Assembly: GCF_001697145.1 (NCBI RefSeq)
Contig: NZ_CP012719.1
Span: 1,770,501 to 1,834,500 of the forward strand
Direction: 5' to 3'
Length of the DNA stretch: 64,000 nucleotides
From: Streptococcus anginosus
GTDB lineage: Bacteria; Bacillota; Bacilli; Lactobacillales; Streptococcaceae
Both the position numbers and the translations under genes were made by a program. Shown here piece by piece: positions 45,164 through 55,934 of this stretch. Every line of letters begins with the position of its first letter. Position 1 is the first letter of the stretch. The notes beneath the pieces are model-generated. The model did no database searches, was not told where the DNA came from, and was given only the letters and a program-made list of their open reading frames with translations.

Positions 45164-46471
45164 CTATTCTGTTGTATTCATAAAGCCAGTATATTTTCTC
45201 TTCAGAAGGTAACCTTCAAGCTGTTTCATTCCTTCAATACCAGTTGCAATAATAATCAGCAAACTAGTACCACCTAAAGCAACAGCATCTGTCAATCCAA
45301 ACAAATCTTTTGCTAAAATCGGTAAAATCGAAATAAAGCCTAAGAAAAGTGAACCAACTGTCGCCAGGCGACGAAGCAGCTTAGACATATACTCTTCTGT
45401 TCCTTTACCAGGACGTACACCATGAATATAAGCACCACTCTTTTGCAAATTCTCTGCAGTTTTCTCTGGATTGATTTGTACAAATGTATAGAAAAATGTA
45501 AACAAAATAATCAAGAGTGCGTACATCACAATTCCGCTTGCGGTTGTTGTTGCAAACAAGGACTGGGCCACTCGAACCCACTGTGCATTATGACCTGTAG
45601 CTGTCAAGAATTGGAAAATAGCTGCGGGTGCGGCAGTAATTGAACTTGCAAAGATAACCGGAATAACACCTGCTGGATTGACCTTCAAAGGAAGGTATGA
45701 GCTAGAAGGCGCACCTTGCGCAATCTTTGTATACTGGATTGGAATTTTGTATTCTGCTTGTTGAACGAAGGTTGTAAAGTAAACAATGAGTAAAACAGCT
45801 ATAATCAGAATAGTCACAAAAATGATAGATGAAGTAATACGGCTGCTTGGTACATTGACAAAGTAGTCTACATATATACTCTTAATCATTCCTGGAATTG
45901 CTGCTACGATACCTGCAAAGATAATCATAGAAACGCCATTACCATAGCCTTTATCCGTGATTTGTTCCCCTAACCAAGTCACAATCATAGAACCTGTTGT
46001 CAAAAGGAATCCAATCAGCAAATAAGTTTGCCAGTTAGGTGTTGCCACCAACTTAGCACTAGACAAGGTATGGAAACCTGCTGTAATACCGATAGATTGA
46101 ACAAACGCCAAGACTAAGGCAATATAGCGCGTTGCTTGATTTAACTTTCTTCGTCCAACTTCACCTTGCTTGCCCCATTCTACAAACTTAGGTAAAATAT
46201 CCATTTGTAGCAATTGAACAACAATAGAGGCGGTAATATACGGACTAACTCCTAATGCAAATACTGAGAAATTCCGCAAAGCATTACCTGACACAAGGCT
46301 GAGCATGTTTAGAAATGAAAGCCCATTAAGAGCTTCCAAGCTTTTTGCATTAACACCTGGAACAGTAATCGTCGTACCAATTCGAAATACTAATACAATA
46401 AAAATTGTAAAGAGAATTTTTGAACGAACCTGTTTGATTTTTAATGCTTCTTTTAATAGTTTAAAAAACAT
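45164..46471 (-). CDS. secY: Protein translocase subunit SecY
   Basis: The 435-residue channel protein has about ten membrane segments. It starts FFKLLKEALKIKQVRSKILFT and carries the plug/TM2 region GVSPYITASIVVQLLQMDILP. The cytosolic loops that bind SecA and ribosomes (YKIPIQYTKIAQGAPSS; GVRPGKGTEEYMSKLLRR) are intact. It works with YidC and the SRP RNA encoded in this window. It lies 12 bases after rplO. Confidence 0.97.
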   Translation of the reverse strand: MFFKLLKEALKIKQVRSKILFTIFIVLVFRIGTTITVPGVNAKSLEALNGLSFLNMLSLVSGNALRNFSVFALGVSPYITASIVVQLLQMDILPKFVEWGKQGEVGRRKLNQATRYIALVLAFVQSIGITAGFHTLSSAKLVATPNWQTYLLIGFLLTTGSMIVTWLGEQITDKGYGNGVSMIIFAGIVAAIPGMIKSIYVDYFVNVPSSRITSSIIFVTILIIAVLLIVYFTTFVQQAEYKIPIQYTKIAQGAPSSSYLPLKVNPAGVIPVIFASSITAAPAAIFQFLTATGHNAQWVRVAQSLFATTTASGIVMYALLIILFTFFYTFVQINPEKTAENLQKSGAYIHGVRPGKGTEEYMSKLLRRLATVGSLFLGFISILPILAKDLFGLTDAVALGGTSLLIIIATGIEGMKQLEGYLLKRKYTGFMNTTE

Positions 46472-46483
46472 AGGTCACCTCGC

Positions 46484-46924
46484 TTAGATGACTTCCACTG
46501 AACCACCTTTAGCAGTGATAGCTTCTTCGGCTGATTTAGAGAATTTAGCTGCTTTCACAGTCAATTTCTTTGTCAATTCGCCGTTACCAAGAATCTTAAC
46601 ACCAGATTTTTCAGCTTTTACAATCCCTGCTTCGATAAGGACAACTGGAGTTACTTCTGCCCCGTCTTCAAAAATATTCAATTGATCAAGATTTACAATT
46701 GCATATTCTTTACGATTGATATTCAAGAAACCGCGTTTTGGCATACGACGGAACAATGGTGTTTGTCCACCTTCAAAACCAAGACGAACTTTACCACCAC
46801 TACGAGCTTTTTGACCTTTTTGACCACGTCCAGCTGTTTTACCATTACCAGATGAAGTACCACGTCCAACACGGTTGCGGACTTTACGAGAACCTGTAGC
46901 AGGTTGTAATTCATGAAGTTTCAT
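46484..46924 (-). CDS. rplO: 50S ribosomal protein L15
   Basis: The 146-residue protein begins [20 protein letters not shown] and has the Gly/Lys/Arg-rich extension ([20 protein letters not shown]) that threads into 23S rRNA, then a globular C-terminal domain. It lies 160 bases after rpmD, a long gap for this operon, which holds two hairpins. Confidence 0.97.
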   Translation of the reverse strand: MKLHELQPATGSRKVRNRVGRGTSSGNGKTAGRGQKGQKARSGGKVRLGFEGGQTPLFRRMPKRGFLNINRKEYAIVNLDQLNIFEDGAEVTPVVLIEAGIVKAEKSGVKILGNGELTKKLTVKAAKFSKSAEEAITAKGGSVEVI

Positions 46925-46959
46925 TATATTTTTTCTCCTCTTTTGTAAAATGCTAGCGC

Positions 46960-47043
46960 TTATACTGAGAAAAAGGTGTCCTCAGTATAAACTCGCCTAT
47001 ACATATATTTAGTTTAAGGGGCTGAGAAAATCCTCTCATCCCC
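46960..47043 (-). repeat. Two hairpins in the rpmD-rplO gap
   Basis: TTATACTGAG/CTCAGTATAA is a perfect 10-bp inverted repeat (46960-46990). GGGG-CT-GAGA...TCTC-AT-CCCC follows at about 47018-47043. The minus-strand loop of the first ends in CCTTTTT, so it might attenuate or mark an RNA processing point. Confidence 0.65.
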
Positions 47044-47084
47044 TAGTTTATTTCAATTTAAAGTTTTGTTAGCAAAATGATTGC

Positions 47085-47267
47085 TTACTTAACTTCTTCA
47101 ACAGTTACCAAGTGTGATACTGCTGTAATCATACCACGAACAGCAGCATTATCTTCTTTGATAACTGAGCTATTTAATTTGCCAAGTCCAAGTGCTACAA
47201 CAGTTTTACGTTGTGACGGAATGCGTCCGATTGGAGACTTTGTCAAAGTGATTTTAATTTGAGCCAT
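47085..47267 (-). CDS. rpmD: 50S ribosomal protein L30
   Basis: The 60-residue protein reads [20 protein letters not shown] and continues [17 protein letters not shown], a complete bacterial L30. It lies 14 bases after rpsE. Confidence 0.96.
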   Translation of the reverse strand: MAQIKITLTKSPIGRIPSQRKTVVALGLGKLNSSVIKEDNAAVRGMITAVSHLVTVEEVK

Positions 47268-47281
47268 GTGAATCTCCTTTC

Positions 47282-47776
47282 TTATGCTAAGTCAGAAACT
47301 GAAATACCACGAAGGGCAGCAACTTCTTCAGCGCGTTTTAATTGTTTTAAACCTTCAACAGTTGCGCGAACGATGTTGATTGGAGTGTTAGAACCAAGTG
47401 ATTTAGATGTTACATCTGCTACACCTGCCAATTCAATGACGGCACGAACAGCACCACCAGCAGCTACTCCAGCACCTTCTACAGCTGGTTTCAACAAGAC
47501 ACGAGCTCCACCAAATTCAGATGTTACTTCGTGAGGAATTGTTGTACCAACCATTGGTACCTCAATTAGGTTTTTCTTTGCATCTTCAACGGCTTTGCGA
47601 ATTGCTTCTGGTACTTCTTGAGCTTTACCAGTACCAAAGCCAACACGACCATTACGGTCACCAACAACTACAAGAGCTGCAAAACGAAGACGACGTCCAC
47701 CTTTAACAACTTTTGTAACACGGTTAATCGCAACCACGCGTTCTTCAAGTTCAACTGCATTGTCTTTAAATGCCAT
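47282..47776 (-). CDS. rpsE: 30S ribosomal protein S5
   Basis: The 164-residue protein has the double-stranded RNA-binding-like N-domain ([37 protein letters not shown]) and the C-domain with [20 protein letters not shown]. It takes part in decoding fidelity and the mRNA helicase site. It lies 18 bases after rplR. Confidence 0.97.
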   Translation of the reverse strand: MAFKDNAVELEERVVAINRVTKVVKGGRRLRFAALVVVGDRNGRVGFGTGKAQEVPEAIRKAVEDAKKNLIEVPMVGTTIPHEVTSEFGGARVLLKPAVEGAGVAAGGAVRAVIELAGVADVTSKSLGSNTPINIVRATVEGLKQLKRAEEVAALRGISVSDLA

Positions 47777-47794
47777 TTTTTAGTGTCCTCCCTA

Positions 47795-48151
47795 TTAGAA
47801 TTTCAATCCGTTTTCACGAGCTGCATCAGCCAAAGCTTTTACACGTCCGTGATATAGATATCCACCGCGGTCAAACACCACTTCAGAAATACCTTTAGCA
47901 ACTGCACGTTCAGCAACGAGTTTTCCAACAACAACGGCTTGTTCAGTCTTAGTTCCTTTTGAAACTTCTTTGTCAAGAGTTGAAGCGCTTGCGAGCGTTA
48001 CACCCGCTACGTCATCAATTACTTGAGCGTAGATGCCTGTATTAGAACGAAAAACGTTCAAACGTGGGCGATCAGCAGTTCCAGAGAGTTTTCCGCGAAC
48101 GCGACGATGGCGTTTTTGGCGGACTTTGTTTTTATCTGGTTTCGAAATCAC
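47795..48151 (-). CDS. rplR: 50S ribosomal protein L18
   Basis: The start is GTG at 48151 ((M)[19 protein letters not shown]), 118 residues, matching the family. A GTG three codons upstream overlaps the ribosome site AAGAGGTG and cannot be used with it. [21 protein letters not shown] and [21 protein letters not shown] are typical. It binds 5S rRNA, the RNA matured by rnmV in this window. Confidence 0.95.
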   Translation of the reverse strand: MISKPDKNKVRQKRHRRVRGKLSGTADRPRLNVFRSNTGIYAQVIDDVAGVTLASASTLDKEVSKGTKTEQAVVVGKLVAERAVAKGISEVVFDRGGYLYHGRVKALADAARENGLKF

Positions 48152-48232
48152 AATTTTCACCTCTTAATTTTATTGTGTGCCTAAGCACAAAATTGGAAAT
48201 AATTATTTCGGTTGAAGAACAACCGTTTAACA

Positions 48233-48769
48233 TTATTTACCTGTTTTACCTTCTTTACGGCGAACGAATTCACCAACGTAGCGGATACCTTTCCCTTTAT
48301 ATGGTTCAGGAGCACGCAAGCTACGGATATAAGCAGCAGTTTGTCCAACTACTTCTTTTGAGATTCCGTTCACAACAATAGTCGTTGGATTTGGAAGTTC
48401 AAAAGTAATACCTTCAGGAGCTTCCACTTCATCTGGATGAGATTTACCAACTGAAAGTACCAATTTTTTACCTTGAAGTTGAGCACGGTATCCAACCCCA
48501 CGCATTTCAAGTTCTTTCTTGAATCCTTCTGATACACCATGAACCATGTTGTTCAAAAGAGCACGAGTTGTTCCGTGGATTGTTTTCATTTCTTTTGTAT
48601 CGTTTGGACGGTGAAGAGTTACTTCAGTTCCTTCCACACGAATATCAATATCTTTAGAGAACGTACGAGTGAGTTCTCCTTTAGGTCCTTTTACAGTTAC
48701 TACATTGTCTTTGTTTGTCAATTCGACACCAGCAGGCAATACAATAACTTTATTACCAATACGTGACAT
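48233..48769 (-). CDS. rplF: 50S ribosomal protein L6
   Basis: The 178-residue two-domain protein begins [20 protein letters not shown] and ends [24 protein letters not shown], the L6 signature at the C-terminus. It lies near the GTPase centre. The upstream gap to rpsH is 239 bases, unusually long here, and contains a repeat element. Confidence 0.97.
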   Translation of the reverse strand: MSRIGNKVIVLPAGVELTNKDNVVTVKGPKGELTRTFSKDIDIRVEGTEVTLHRPNDTKEMKTIHGTTRALLNNMVHGVSEGFKKELEMRGVGYRAQLQGKKLVLSVGKSHPDEVEAPEGITFELPNPTTIVVNGISKEVVGQTAAYIRSLRAPEPYKGKGIRYVGEFVRRKEGKTGK

Positions 48770-48827
48770 GTTATTCTTTCTCCTGTTAAATTGTCAGGTC
48801 GTCCAAGGACGGCCAGTTTTCACGGGG

Positions 48828-48854
48828 GAACTATCACAGTTTGTATGATAGTTC
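48828..48854 (-). repeat. Hairpin between rpsH and rplF
   Basis: GAACTATCA/TGATAGTTC, a perfect 9-bp inverted repeat with a 9-nt loop, without a T run. Confidence 0.6.
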
Positions 48855-48897
48855 TAACGTTTTATTCAAATATATCATTCAAATCAGTTTTGCCAAT

Positions 48898-49002
48898 CTG
48901 AACACGAGCTACGGCCTGTGTGAAAAAGATAAATCTATCTTGAATGCGGACATTCATCGCTAGATTTCCTATTTTCACTTTGTCCGTCACGCTCTTTGTA
49001 TC
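48898..49002 (+). repeat. Intergenic repeat, copy 1 (between rpsH and rplF)
   Basis: About 105 bp related to 55935-56038 in the opposite orientation. Shared blocks are TGAACACG.GCTA, CTGTGTGAAAAAGATAAA, TTTCCTATTTTCACTTT and CTTTGTATC at the far end. The middle differs. It has no coding potential. Confidence 0.8.
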
Positions 49003-49008
49003 ATGCAA

Positions 49009-49407
49009 TTACCAAACGTAGGCGATTACTTCCCCACCAACATTCTTTTGGCGTGCTTCTTTGTCAGTCAACAAGCCTTCAGATGTTGAGATAATCGCAA
49101 TTCCAAGTCCATTCAAGACTTTTGGAAGATCTTCACATTTTTTGTAAACACGAAGTCCTGGTGTTGAAACACGTTTCAAACCAGTGATAACTTTTTCACC
49201 GTTTTGACCGTATTTAAGGAATACACGAATAACGCCTTGTTTATCATCTTCAATGTACTCAACGTTCTTCACAAAACCTTCGCGTTTAAGGATTTCAGCA
49301 ATCCCTTTTTTGATATTTGATGCAGGTACTTCTAGCACTTCATGTTTTGCTTGATTCGCATTACGAATACGTGTCAAAAAGTCTGCAATTGGGTCAGTCA
49401 TAACCAT
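49009..49407 (-). CDS. rpsH: 30S ribosomal protein S8
   Basis: The 132-residue protein begins [20 protein letters not shown] and ends [24 protein letters not shown]. It binds 16S helix 21 and, in other bacteria, represses the spc operon. The start used is the first ATG at 49407, with GGAG nine bases upstream; the second ATG two codons later is possible. Confidence 0.96.
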   Translation of the reverse strand: MVMTDPIADFLTRIRNANQAKHEVLEVPASNIKKGIAEILKREGFVKNVEYIEDDKQGVIRVFLKYGQNGEKVITGLKRVSTPGLRVYKKCEDLPKVLNGLGIAIISTSEGLLTDKEARQKNVGGEVIAYVW

Positions 49408-49515
49408 TTTATTTTTCTCCTCTTACTAGTAGTTTGATAATTCACTTGCTAGTTAATGATTGAGCTAGGCTCATAAGTTTTGTTTATAGATTTCATTTCT
49501 TAGATAAGTCTAGGC

Positions 49516-49555
49516 ATTCGCTCGTAGGCATAACTTGAGTTAAGTAAGAGCGAAT
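49516..49555 (-). repeat. Hairpin between rpsN and rpsH
   Basis: ATTCGCTC (49516-49523) and GAGCGAAT (49548-49555) form a perfect 8-bp stem enclosing a smaller AACT/AGTT pairing. It lies in a 181-base gap that otherwise shows nothing I can name. Confidence 0.6.
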
Positions 49556-49588
49556 AACAACGACTCATGACGAAAATGGAAGCTATAA

Positions 49589-49774
49589 TTACCAAGAAGC
49601 TTTGGTAACGCCCGGAATTTGTCCTTTGTATGCTAACTCGCGGAAGCAAACACGGCAAAGTTTAAACTTGCGGTAAACTGAATGTGGACGGCCACAACGT
49701 TCGCAACGAGTGTAAGCTTGCGTAGAGAACTTCGCAGGGCGTTTGTTCTTAGCAATCATTGATTTTTTAGCCAA
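49589..49774 (-). CDS. rpsN: 30S ribosomal protein S14, zinc-binding (type Z)
   Basis: The 61-residue short S14 has the CxxC...CxxC zinc ribbon: [20 protein letters not shown] at about 24-43. It starts with TTG at 49774 behind AGGAGGTAAATAAA. The basic N-terminus [15 protein letters not shown] is typical. It lies 17 bases after rplE. Confidence 0.96.
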   Translation of the reverse strand: MAKKSMIAKNKRPAKFSTQAYTRCERCGRPHSVYRKFKLCRVCFRELAYKGQIPGVTKASW

Positions 49775-49791
49775 TTTATTTACCTCCTAGA

Positions 49792-50334
49792 TTATTTTGC
49801 AAAAGGCATTCCAAGGCCTGTAAGCAATTCACGTGATTCTTCATCCGTGTTAGCAGTTGTTACAATAACAATGTCAAGACCGCGAGTCTTGTCAACATCA
49901 TCAAAGTTGATTTCTGGGAAAATCAATTGTTCTTTCACACCAAGTGTGTAGTTTCCGCGTCCATCAAATGATTTTGTTGGAACACCGTGGAAGTCACGAA
50001 CACGTGGAAGTGATACAGTAACTAATTTATCCAAGAATTCATACATGCGTTCACCACGAAGAGTTACCTTAGCACCGATCGCTACACCTTCACGAAGACG
50101 GAAGCCGGCGATAGATTTTTTAGCTTTAGTGATAAGTGGTTTTTGACCTGAGATAAGAGCAAGCTCTTCAGCAGCTTTTTCAAGATTTTTAGCATTTGAA
50201 ACAGCGTCACCAACACCCATGTTCAAAACGATTTTATCCACTTTTGGCACAGCCATAACAGATGAGTAGTTAAACTTTTCAGTCAAAGCAGGAACTACTT
50301 CTTTAAGATATTTTTCTTTTAAACGATTAGCCAT
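49792..50334 (-). CDS. rplE: 50S ribosomal protein L5
   Basis: The 180-residue protein begins [20 protein letters not shown] and carries the [11 protein letters not shown] and [12 protein letters not shown] signatures. It binds 5S rRNA with L18 in the central protuberance. It lies 23 bases after rplX. Confidence 0.97.
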   Translation of the reverse strand: MANRLKEKYLKEVVPALTEKFNYSSVMAVPKVDKIVLNMGVGDAVSNAKNLEKAAEELALISGQKPLITKAKKSIAGFRLREGVAIGAKVTLRGERMYEFLDKLVTVSLPRVRDFHGVPTKSFDGRGNYTLGVKEQLIFPEINFDDVDKTRGLDIVIVTTANTDEESRELLTGLGMPFAK

Positions 50335-50357
50335 TATACTTCTCCTTTCCTTCGTGA

Positions 50358-50663
50358 TTAGTCAAGCACTTCGCCTGATTTTTTATTGTAACGAACTTTT
50401 TTGCCATCTACAAACTTGTAGCCAACACGTCCTGCAACACCATTTTTGTCCAACACTTGAACATTAGACACATGGATTGGTGCTTCTTTTTCTACGATAG
50501 CACCTTGAGGGTTTTCGTTATTAGGTTTTTGGTGTTTCCTGATGATATTTACACCTTCAACAACAACTTTATTTACTTTTGGAAGTGCGGCAACGACTTT
50601 GGCTTCAACACCTTTGTCTTTACCAGCAATCACGCGAACTTTGTCGCCAGTTTTTACAAACAT
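50358..50663 (-). CDS. rplX: 50S ribosomal protein L24
   Basis: The 101-residue KOW-domain protein begins [20 protein letters not shown] and contains [14 protein letters not shown]. It initiates 50S assembly. The gap to rplN upstream contains two hairpins. Confidence 0.97.
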   Translation of the reverse strand: MFVKTGDKVRVIAGKDKGVEAKVVAALPKVNKVVVEGVNIIRKHQKPNNENPQGAIVEKEAPIHVSNVQVLDKNGVAGRVGYKFVDGKKVRYNKKSGEVLD

Positions 50664-50686
50664 TGGTTTCTCCTTTGATTTCTTAC

Positions 50687-50720
50687 GCCCTGAAGGGCAC
50701 CCTATCTGTCGAAGATAGGG
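50687..50720 (-). repeat. Two adjacent hairpins between rplN and rplX
   Basis: GCCC-TGAA-GGGC (50687-50698) and CCCTATCT-GTCGA-AGATAGGG (50700-50720), both perfect. A short T-rich stretch lies farther downstream; they may modulate read-through. Confidence 0.65.
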
Positions 50721-50738
50721 GACTTAGTTTGTTTTTGA

Positions 50739-51107
50739 TTAAAGTACTTCTGGAGCAAGTGAAACAATCTTCATGAATCCATCTTCACGCAATTCACGTG
50801 CAACTGGACCAAAGATACGTGTTCCGCGAGGAGTTTTATCATCACGGATAATCACTGCAGCATTTTCGTCAAATTTGATGTATGAACCATCTTTGCGACG
50901 AGCACCTGATTTAGTACGAACGATAACCGCTTTTACAACGTCACCTTTTTTAACCGCACCACCAGGAGTAGCTTGTTTTACAGATGCAACGATGACATCA
51001 CCAATGCTAGCGAATTTACGCTTTGAACCACCAAGAACTTTGATTGTCAAGATTTCGCGGGCACCGCTGTTGTCAGCAACTTTCAAACGAGTTTCTGTTT
51101 GAATCAT
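50739..51107 (-). CDS. rplN: 50S ribosomal protein L14
   Basis: The 122-residue protein begins [20 protein letters not shown] and has the [18 protein letters not shown] and [13 protein letters not shown] signatures. It forms an intersubunit bridge. It lies 25 bases after rpsQ. Confidence 0.97.
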   Translation of the reverse strand: MIQTETRLKVADNSGAREILTIKVLGGSKRKFASIGDVIVASVKQATPGGAVKKGDVVKAVIVRTKSGARRKDGSYIKFDENAAVIIRDDKTPRGTRIFGPVARELREDGFMKIVSLAPEVL

Positions 51108-51132
51108 TTAAGTTTTCTCCTTTCTGGTTTGA

Positions 51133-51393
51133 TTAGATGATAACTGCTTCTTCTACAATTTCTACAAGACGGAAGCGTTTTGTAGCTGAAAGCGGACGAG
51201 TTTCCATGATACGAACAATATCGCCTTCTTTAGCGATGTTATTTTCATCATGCGCTTTGTATTTTTTAGAGTAGTTAATACGCTTACCATAGACTGGGTG
51301 GTTACGTTTTGTTTCAACTACAACTGTGATTGTTTTATCCATCTTGTCAGAAACGACGCGTCCAACAAGCGTTTTACGTTGATTACGTTCCAT
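51133..51393 (-). CDS. rpsQ: 30S ribosomal protein S17
   Basis: The 86-residue OB-fold protein begins [20 protein letters not shown] and contains [20 protein letters not shown]. It binds 16S rRNA early in assembly. Confidence 0.97.
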   Translation of the reverse strand: MERNQRKTLVGRVVSDKMDKTITVVVETKRNHPVYGKRINYSKKYKAHDENNIAKEGDIVRIMETRPLSATKRFRLVEIVEEAVII

Positions 51394-51420
51394 TTTAGAA
51401 TTTCTCCTTTCCCAAGTCTA

Positions 51421-51627
51421 TTATTTCATTTCTGATTGAACAGTTTTGATACGAGCGATTTGCTTTTTCACTTCTTTCAAGCGTGCAGTTTGTTCTAATT
51501 GACCTGTTGCTGCTTGGAAACGAAGATCAAACAATTCTTTCTTCAATTCTCTTTCACGCTTCGCGAGTTCTTCTTGAGAAAGACCACGAAGTTCTTTAAC
51601 AAATTCTTTTACTTCATTAAGTTTCAT
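51421..51627 (-). CDS. rpmC: 50S ribosomal protein L29
   Basis: The 68-residue helical hairpin protein begins [20 protein letters not shown] and contains [18 protein letters not shown]. It lies at the nascent-chain exit, a docking area for SRP. Confidence 0.97.
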   Translation of the reverse strand: MKLNEVKEFVKELRGLSQEELAKRERELKKELFDLRFQAATGQLEQTARLKEVKKQIARIKTVQSEMK

Positions 51628-51636
51628 GCCTTCTCC

Positions 51637-52050
51637 TTATTCAGCTTCACGTTTCACGAATTTTGTTTTAACTGGTAATTTGTGGCTTGCAAGACGAAGC
51701 GCTTCACGAGCAACTTCCTCAGGCACACCAGCGATTTCAAACATCACTTTACCACGTTTAACGGGTGCAACCCAACCTTCTGGAGCACCTTTCCCAGATC
51801 CCATACGAACCCCGATAGCTTTGGCAGTGTATGATTTGTGTGGGAAGATTTTAATCCAAACTTTACCACCACGTTTCATGTAACGCGTCATAGCGATACG
51901 AGCAGCTTCGATTTGGCGGTTTGTGATCCAATGGCTAGTAGTCGCTTGAAGACCATATTCTCCAAATGCTACTTCTTTACCACCTTTAGCTTCACCGCGC
52001 ATTTTACCACGAAATTCGCGACGGTGTTTAACACGTTTAGGTACTAACAT
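51637..52050 (-). CDS. rplP: 50S ribosomal protein L16
   Basis: The 137-residue protein begins [20 protein letters not shown] and carries [20 protein letters not shown] and [20 protein letters not shown] signatures near the A-site tRNA. It lies 3 bases after rpsC and 9 before rpmC. Confidence 0.97.
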   Translation of the reverse strand: MLVPKRVKHRREFRGKMRGEAKGGKEVAFGEYGLQATTSHWITNRQIEAARIAMTRYMKRGGKVWIKIFPHKSYTAKAIGVRMGSGKGAPEGWVAPVKRGKVMFEIAGVPEEVAREALRLASHKLPVKTKFVKREAE

Positions 52051-52053
52051 TGG

Positions 52054-52707
52054 TTATTTACCTCCTTTAGTGTTTTTACGAGCTGGAAGAACTTCTCCGC
52101 GGTAAATCCATACTTTAACACCAAGTTTACCGTAAGTAGTATCTGCTTCTTCCCAAGCGTAATCAATATCTGCGCGAAGCGTATGAAGCGGAACAGTTCC
52201 TTCAGAATACCCTTCACTACGAGCGATATCAGCACCATTCAAGCGGCCAGATACTTGAGTTTTAATTCCTTTAGCTCCCGCACGCATGGTACGTTGGATT
52301 GCTTGTTTTTGAGCACGACGGAAAGCAACACGTTGTTCTAATTGGCGAGCAATTCCTTCACCAACAAGATGAGCATCCAAATCTGGTGATTTGATTTCAA
52401 TGATGTTGATGTGGACTTGTTTACTAGTCAATTTGTTAAGCTTTGCACGAAGTGCATCAACGTTTGCTCCACCTTTACCGATAACCATACCTGGTTTAGC
52501 AGTGTGAAGAGAAACGTTTACTTTATTTACTGCGCGTTCGATTTCAATAGTTGAAACAGCTGCGTCAGCTAATTCTTTTTGAACGAATTTACGGATTGCA
52601 AGATCTTCATGAAGGTAATCCGCGTATTCTTTTTCAGCATACCATTTGGCATCCCAGTCACGGATGATACCGACACGCATACCTATTGGATGTACTTTTT
52701 GACCCAC
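52054..52707 (-). CDS. rpsC: 30S ribosomal protein S3
   Basis: The 217-residue protein starts with GTG at 52707 ((M)[19 protein letters not shown]), behind AGGAGG. It has a KH type II domain ([15 protein letters not shown] near 77) and the C-terminal [14 protein letters not shown]. It lines the mRNA entry channel. Confidence 0.97.
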   Translation of the reverse strand: MGQKVHPIGMRVGIIRDWDAKWYAEKEYADYLHEDLAIRKFVQKELADAAVSTIEIERAVNKVNVSLHTAKPGMVIGKGGANVDALRAKLNKLTSKQVHINIIEIKSPDLDAHLVGEGIARQLEQRVAFRRAQKQAIQRTMRAGAKGIKTQVSGRLNGADIARSEGYSEGTVPLHTLRADIDYAWEEADTTYGKLGVKVWIYRGEVLPARKNTKGGK

Positions 52708-52719
52708 GATTTTACCTCC

Positions 52720-53064
52720 TTATTTTTCTGCAACGACCACTGTGATGTGGCTAGTGCGTTTGTTGATTGGTGAAGCTGAACCTTTTGCACGTGGACGGAA
52801 ACGTTTCATTGTTGGTCCTTCGTTTGCGTAAGCTTCAGATACTACCAAGTTTGCTTTTTCCAAACCAAAGTTGTTTTCTGCATTAGCGATTGCTGAGTTC
52901 AACACTTTTTCGACAATGCCAGCAGCTTTGTTTGGTGTGAATTTCAAGATTGCGATTGCGTCAGCGACGTCTTTCCCGCGGATATTGTCAAGAACTAGAC
53001 GAGATTTACGAGGTGAAACGCGCACTGTACGAGCCATTGCTTTAGCTGAAGTAATTTCTGCCAT
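52720..53064 (-). CDS. rplV: 50S ribosomal protein L22
   Basis: The 114-residue protein begins [20 protein letters not shown] and ends [24 protein letters not shown], containing the beta-hairpin that lines the exit tunnel. It lies 12 bases before rpsC. Confidence 0.97.
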   Translation of the reverse strand: MAEITSAKAMARTVRVSPRKSRLVLDNIRGKDVADAIAILKFTPNKAAGIVEKVLNSAIANAENNFGLEKANLVVSEAYANEGPTMKRFRPRAKGSASPINKRTSHITVVVAEK

Positions 53065-53078
53065 GTTTTTCTCCTCTC

Positions 53079-53357
53079 TTATCTACGTGTTTTCTTGTCG
53101 TCAGCAGCGTGACCTTTGTAAGTACGAGTTGGTGCAAATTCACCAAGCTTGTGCCCTACCATGTCTTCTTGGATGTAAACAGGAACATGTTTACGTCCAT
53201 CATAAACTGCAATTGTATATCCGATGAAACTTGGGAAAATCGTTGAACGACGTGACCAAGTTTTGATGACTTTTTTCTTTTCGTCGTTGGCTTGAGCTTC
53301 AACTTTTTTCATCAAATGCTCATCGACGAAAGGTCCTTTTTTAAGACTGCGTCCCAT
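53079..53357 (-). CDS. rpsS: 30S ribosomal protein S19
   Basis: The 92-residue protein begins [20 protein letters not shown] and contains [20 protein letters not shown], the S19 signature. It sits in the 30S head next to S13. Confidence 0.97.
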
Positions 53358-53443
53358 TTTTATGTTTTCTCCTTTAAAATATGTACCACAACGGCTTGCA
53401 CTGACAATCAGCGCTACCGAGCTGGCGGATAGATTGTTTTAGA

Positions 53444-54277
53444 TTATTTCTCGTTGCGACGACGAACGATAAGTTTGTCGGATTTCGCTTTCTTGTTACG
53501 AGTTTTAAGTCCAAGAGCAGGTTTGCCCCATGGAGTAGATGGTGCTTTACGACCAACTGGTGCTTTACCTTCACCACCACCGTGTGGGTGATCGTTCGGG
53601 TTCATTACAGAACCGCGGACTGTTGGGCGAATACCTTTCCAACGGCTACGTCCTGCTTTACCAAGATTAACCAAACCGTGTTGTTCATTTCCGACAACAC
53701 CAACTGTGGCACGGCAAGTGCCAAGAATCATACGAACTTCACCAGATTGAAGACGAACAAGGACGTATTTCCCTTCTTGTCCCAACACTTGAGCAGAAGC
53801 TCCGGCAGCACGTACTAATTCACCGCCATGACCTGGTTTCAATTCAATATTATGAATCAATGTACCGACTGGGATATTAGCGAGTGGAAGAGCGTTTCCG
53901 ACTTTGATATCTGCTTCTGGTCCAGAAACGATGCGTTGGCCAACTTCAAGGCCCTTAGGAGCGATGATATAAGCTTTTACACCATCAGTGTAATGTACAA
54001 GAGCGATATTCGCTGAACGATTTGGATCGTATTCAATTGTTTTAACAACTGCTTCAACACCATCTTTATTGCGTTTGAAGTCAATTAAACGATAGTGGCG
54101 TTTGTGTCCGCCGCCTTGGTGACGAACAGTGATACGACCGTTGTTGTTACGACCGGCTTTGTTGTTCAAAGAAACAAGCAAAGTTTTTTCTGGAGTGCTC
54201 GTTGTGATTTCGGCAAAATCCAAAGAAGTCATATTACGGCGACCATTTGTAGTTGGTTTATAAACTCTGATTCCCAC
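53444..54277 (-). CDS. rplB: 50S ribosomal protein L2
   Basis: The 277-residue protein starts with GTG at 54277 ((M)[20 protein letters not shown]), after GGAGGAAATATC. The C-terminal [20 protein letters not shown] block, which contains the conserved His near the peptidyl-transferase centre, is intact. Confidence 0.97.
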   Translation of the reverse strand: MGIRVYKPTTNGRRNMTSLDFAEITTSTPEKTLLVSLNNKAGRNNNGRITVRHQGGGHKRHYRLIDFKRNKDGVEAVVKTIEYDPNRSANIALVHYTDGVKAYIIAPKGLEVGQRIVSGPEADIKVGNALPLANIPVGTLIHNIELKPGHGGELVRAAGASAQVLGQEGKYVLVRLQSGEVRMILGTCRATVGVVGNEQHGLVNLGKAGRSRWKGIRPTVRGSVMNPNDHPHGGGEGKAPVGRKAPSTPWGKPALGLKTRNKKAKSDKLIVRRRNEK

Positions 54278-54294
54278 GATATTTCCTCCTTAGA

Positions 54295-54591
54295 TTATTC
54301 TGTTTCAGCACCAAACAACTCGATTGCTTTTGAATCAGCTGTAAGAGTGATGATAGCTTTTTTAGTTTTATTTGTAAAACCAGTATAACGCCCTACACGT
54401 TTTGCTTTTGGTTTTACATTGATTGTGTTCACGTTTGCAACCTTCACTCCATCAAAAGCAGCTTCAACTGCTTGTTTGATAAGAAGCTTATGAGCACGAG
54501 TGTCCACCTCAAATACGTATTTACCCTCTTCAAGAAGAGCCATTGAGCTTTCTGTAATGATAGGCTTTTTGATTACGTCATACAAATTCAT
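54295..54591 (-). CDS. rplW: 50S ribosomal protein L23
   Basis: The 98-residue protein begins [20 protein letters not shown] and contains [20 protein letters not shown]. It is the main docking site for SRP and trigger factor at the exit tunnel. Its ATG overlaps the rplD stop (TAATG), so the two are coupled. Confidence 0.97.
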   Translation of the reverse strand: MNLYDVIKKPIITESSMALLEEGKYVFEVDTRAHKLLIKQAVEAAFDGVKVANVNTINVKPKAKRVGRYTGFTNKTKKAIITLTADSKAIELFGAETE

Positions 54592-55214
54592 TATGCAAGA
54601 ACCTCCTCGATTGTAGAGATAGCTTCTTTAGTAACAAGAAGTTTGTCGCTATTTACGATGTCAAGAACACTTGCAGTTGTTGCAGTTGCAACTTTCACAT
54701 TTGGAAGGTTACGAGCTGAAAGTGCAGCAAATTCATTTCCTTCTTCAAGAATTACAAGTACTTTTGAATCAATGCTAAGCGCAGCAAGTACTTTCGCAAA
54801 CTCAGCAGTTTTTGGAGCTGTAAATGAAAGGCTGTCTACAGCTACGAATTTGTTTTCAGCAACTTTTTCAGAATAAACTGATTTAAGTGCCAATCTACGA
54901 ACTTTTTGTGGAAGTTTGTAGGCATATGAACGAGGAGTTGGACCAAATACGGTACCACCACCACGCCATTGTGGAGAGCGAATAGAACCTTGACGCGCAC
55001 GTCCAGTTCCTTTTTGACGCCATGGTTTGCGTCCGCCACCTGATACTGCAGAGCGGTTTTTAACAGCGTGAGTTCCTTGACGAAGACTTGCACGTTGACT
55101 GATGACAACATCAAATACAACTGATTCATTTGGTTCGATACCAAACACTGCATCATTAAGAACTACTTCACCAGCTTCTTTACCAGTTTGGTCAAATAAT
55201 TTTACGTTTGCCAT
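54591..55214 (-). CDS. rplD: 50S ribosomal protein L4
   Basis: The 207-residue protein begins [20 protein letters not shown] and has the basic tunnel loop [20 protein letters not shown] near 50. In E. coli L4 autoregulates the S10 operon; whether it does so here is not shown. Confidence 0.97.
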   Translation of the reverse strand: MANVKLFDQTGKEAGEVVLNDAVFGIEPNESVVFDVVISQRASLRQGTHAVKNRSAVSGGGRKPWRQKGTGRARQGSIRSPQWRGGGTVFGPTPRSYAYKLPQKVRRLALKSVYSEKVAENKFVAVDSLSFTAPKTAEFAKVLAALSIDSKVLVILEEGNEFAALSARNLPNVKVATATTASVLDIVNSDKLLVTKEAISTIEEVLA

Positions 55215-55238
55215 TGTGACTGATTTCCCCTTTCCTTA

Positions 55239-55865
55239 TTATTTACCAGCTTTAACTGCTGATTTGATCGTGATAAGAGATTTCTTAGCACCAGGTACGT
55301 TACCTTTGATAAGGATAACGTTTTTCTCTGGAACAACTTGTGCGATCTCAAGATTTTGAATCGTCACACGGTTGCCCCCCATACGACCTGCCAAGTGTTT
55401 ATTTTTGAAAACACGGTTAGGCGCAACTGGTCCCATTGAACCAGGACGACGGTGATAACGAGAACCATGAGCCATTGGCCCACGAGATTGACCGTGGCGT
55501 TTGATAACACCTTGGAAACCTTTACCTTTTGAAGTTCCTGTTACATCAACAACATCGCCGGCTGCGAAAGTGTCAACTGTAATTTCTGCACCAACTTCTA
55601 AGCCTTCAATGTTTTTGAATTCACGAATGAAGCGCTTAGGAGCCGTGTTAGCTTTTGCTACATGTCCTTTAGCAGGTTTGTTGCTCAATACGTCACGAAG
55701 ATCGTCAAAACCAACTTGAACTGCGTTGTAACCATCTGTTTCAACTGTTTTCACTTGAAGAACAACGTTTGGAGCTGCTTCAACAACAGTCACAGGGATT
55801 AATTCGCCAGCTTCAGTGAAGATTTGAGTCATTCCCACTTTTTTCCCTAAGATTCCTTTTGTCAT
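55239..55865 (-). CDS. rplC: 50S ribosomal protein L3
   Basis: The 208-residue protein begins [20 protein letters not shown] and carries the extension [20 protein letters not shown] that reaches the peptidyl-transferase centre. The 215-base gap to rpsJ contains a repeat element. Confidence 0.97.
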   Translation of the reverse strand: MTKGILGKKVGMTQIFTEAGELIPVTVVEAAPNVVLQVKTVETDGYNAVQVGFDDLRDVLSNKPAKGHVAKANTAPKRFIREFKNIEGLEVGAEITVDTFAAGDVVDVTGTSKGKGFQGVIKRHGQSRGPMAHGSRYHRRPGSMGPVAPNRVFKNKHLAGRMGGNRVTIQNLEIAQVVPEKNVILIKGNVPGAKKSLITIKSAVKAGK

Positions 55866-55934
55866 GAGAAAATGTTTCCTTTTCTATAGTTTTTTCAAAA
55901 AGTTTTTAACGAGCGTTTTTTATGCTCAAACCAA

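Noticed and set aside
48152..48160. An earlier GTG start for rplR
   Set aside because: It overlaps the ribosome site AAGAGGTG; the GTG at 48151 gives the normal L18 N-terminus.
49408..49588. A third copy of the ~105-bp ribosomal-operon repeat
   Set aside because: The gap is enlarged and has a hairpin, but I could not align it with the other two copies.
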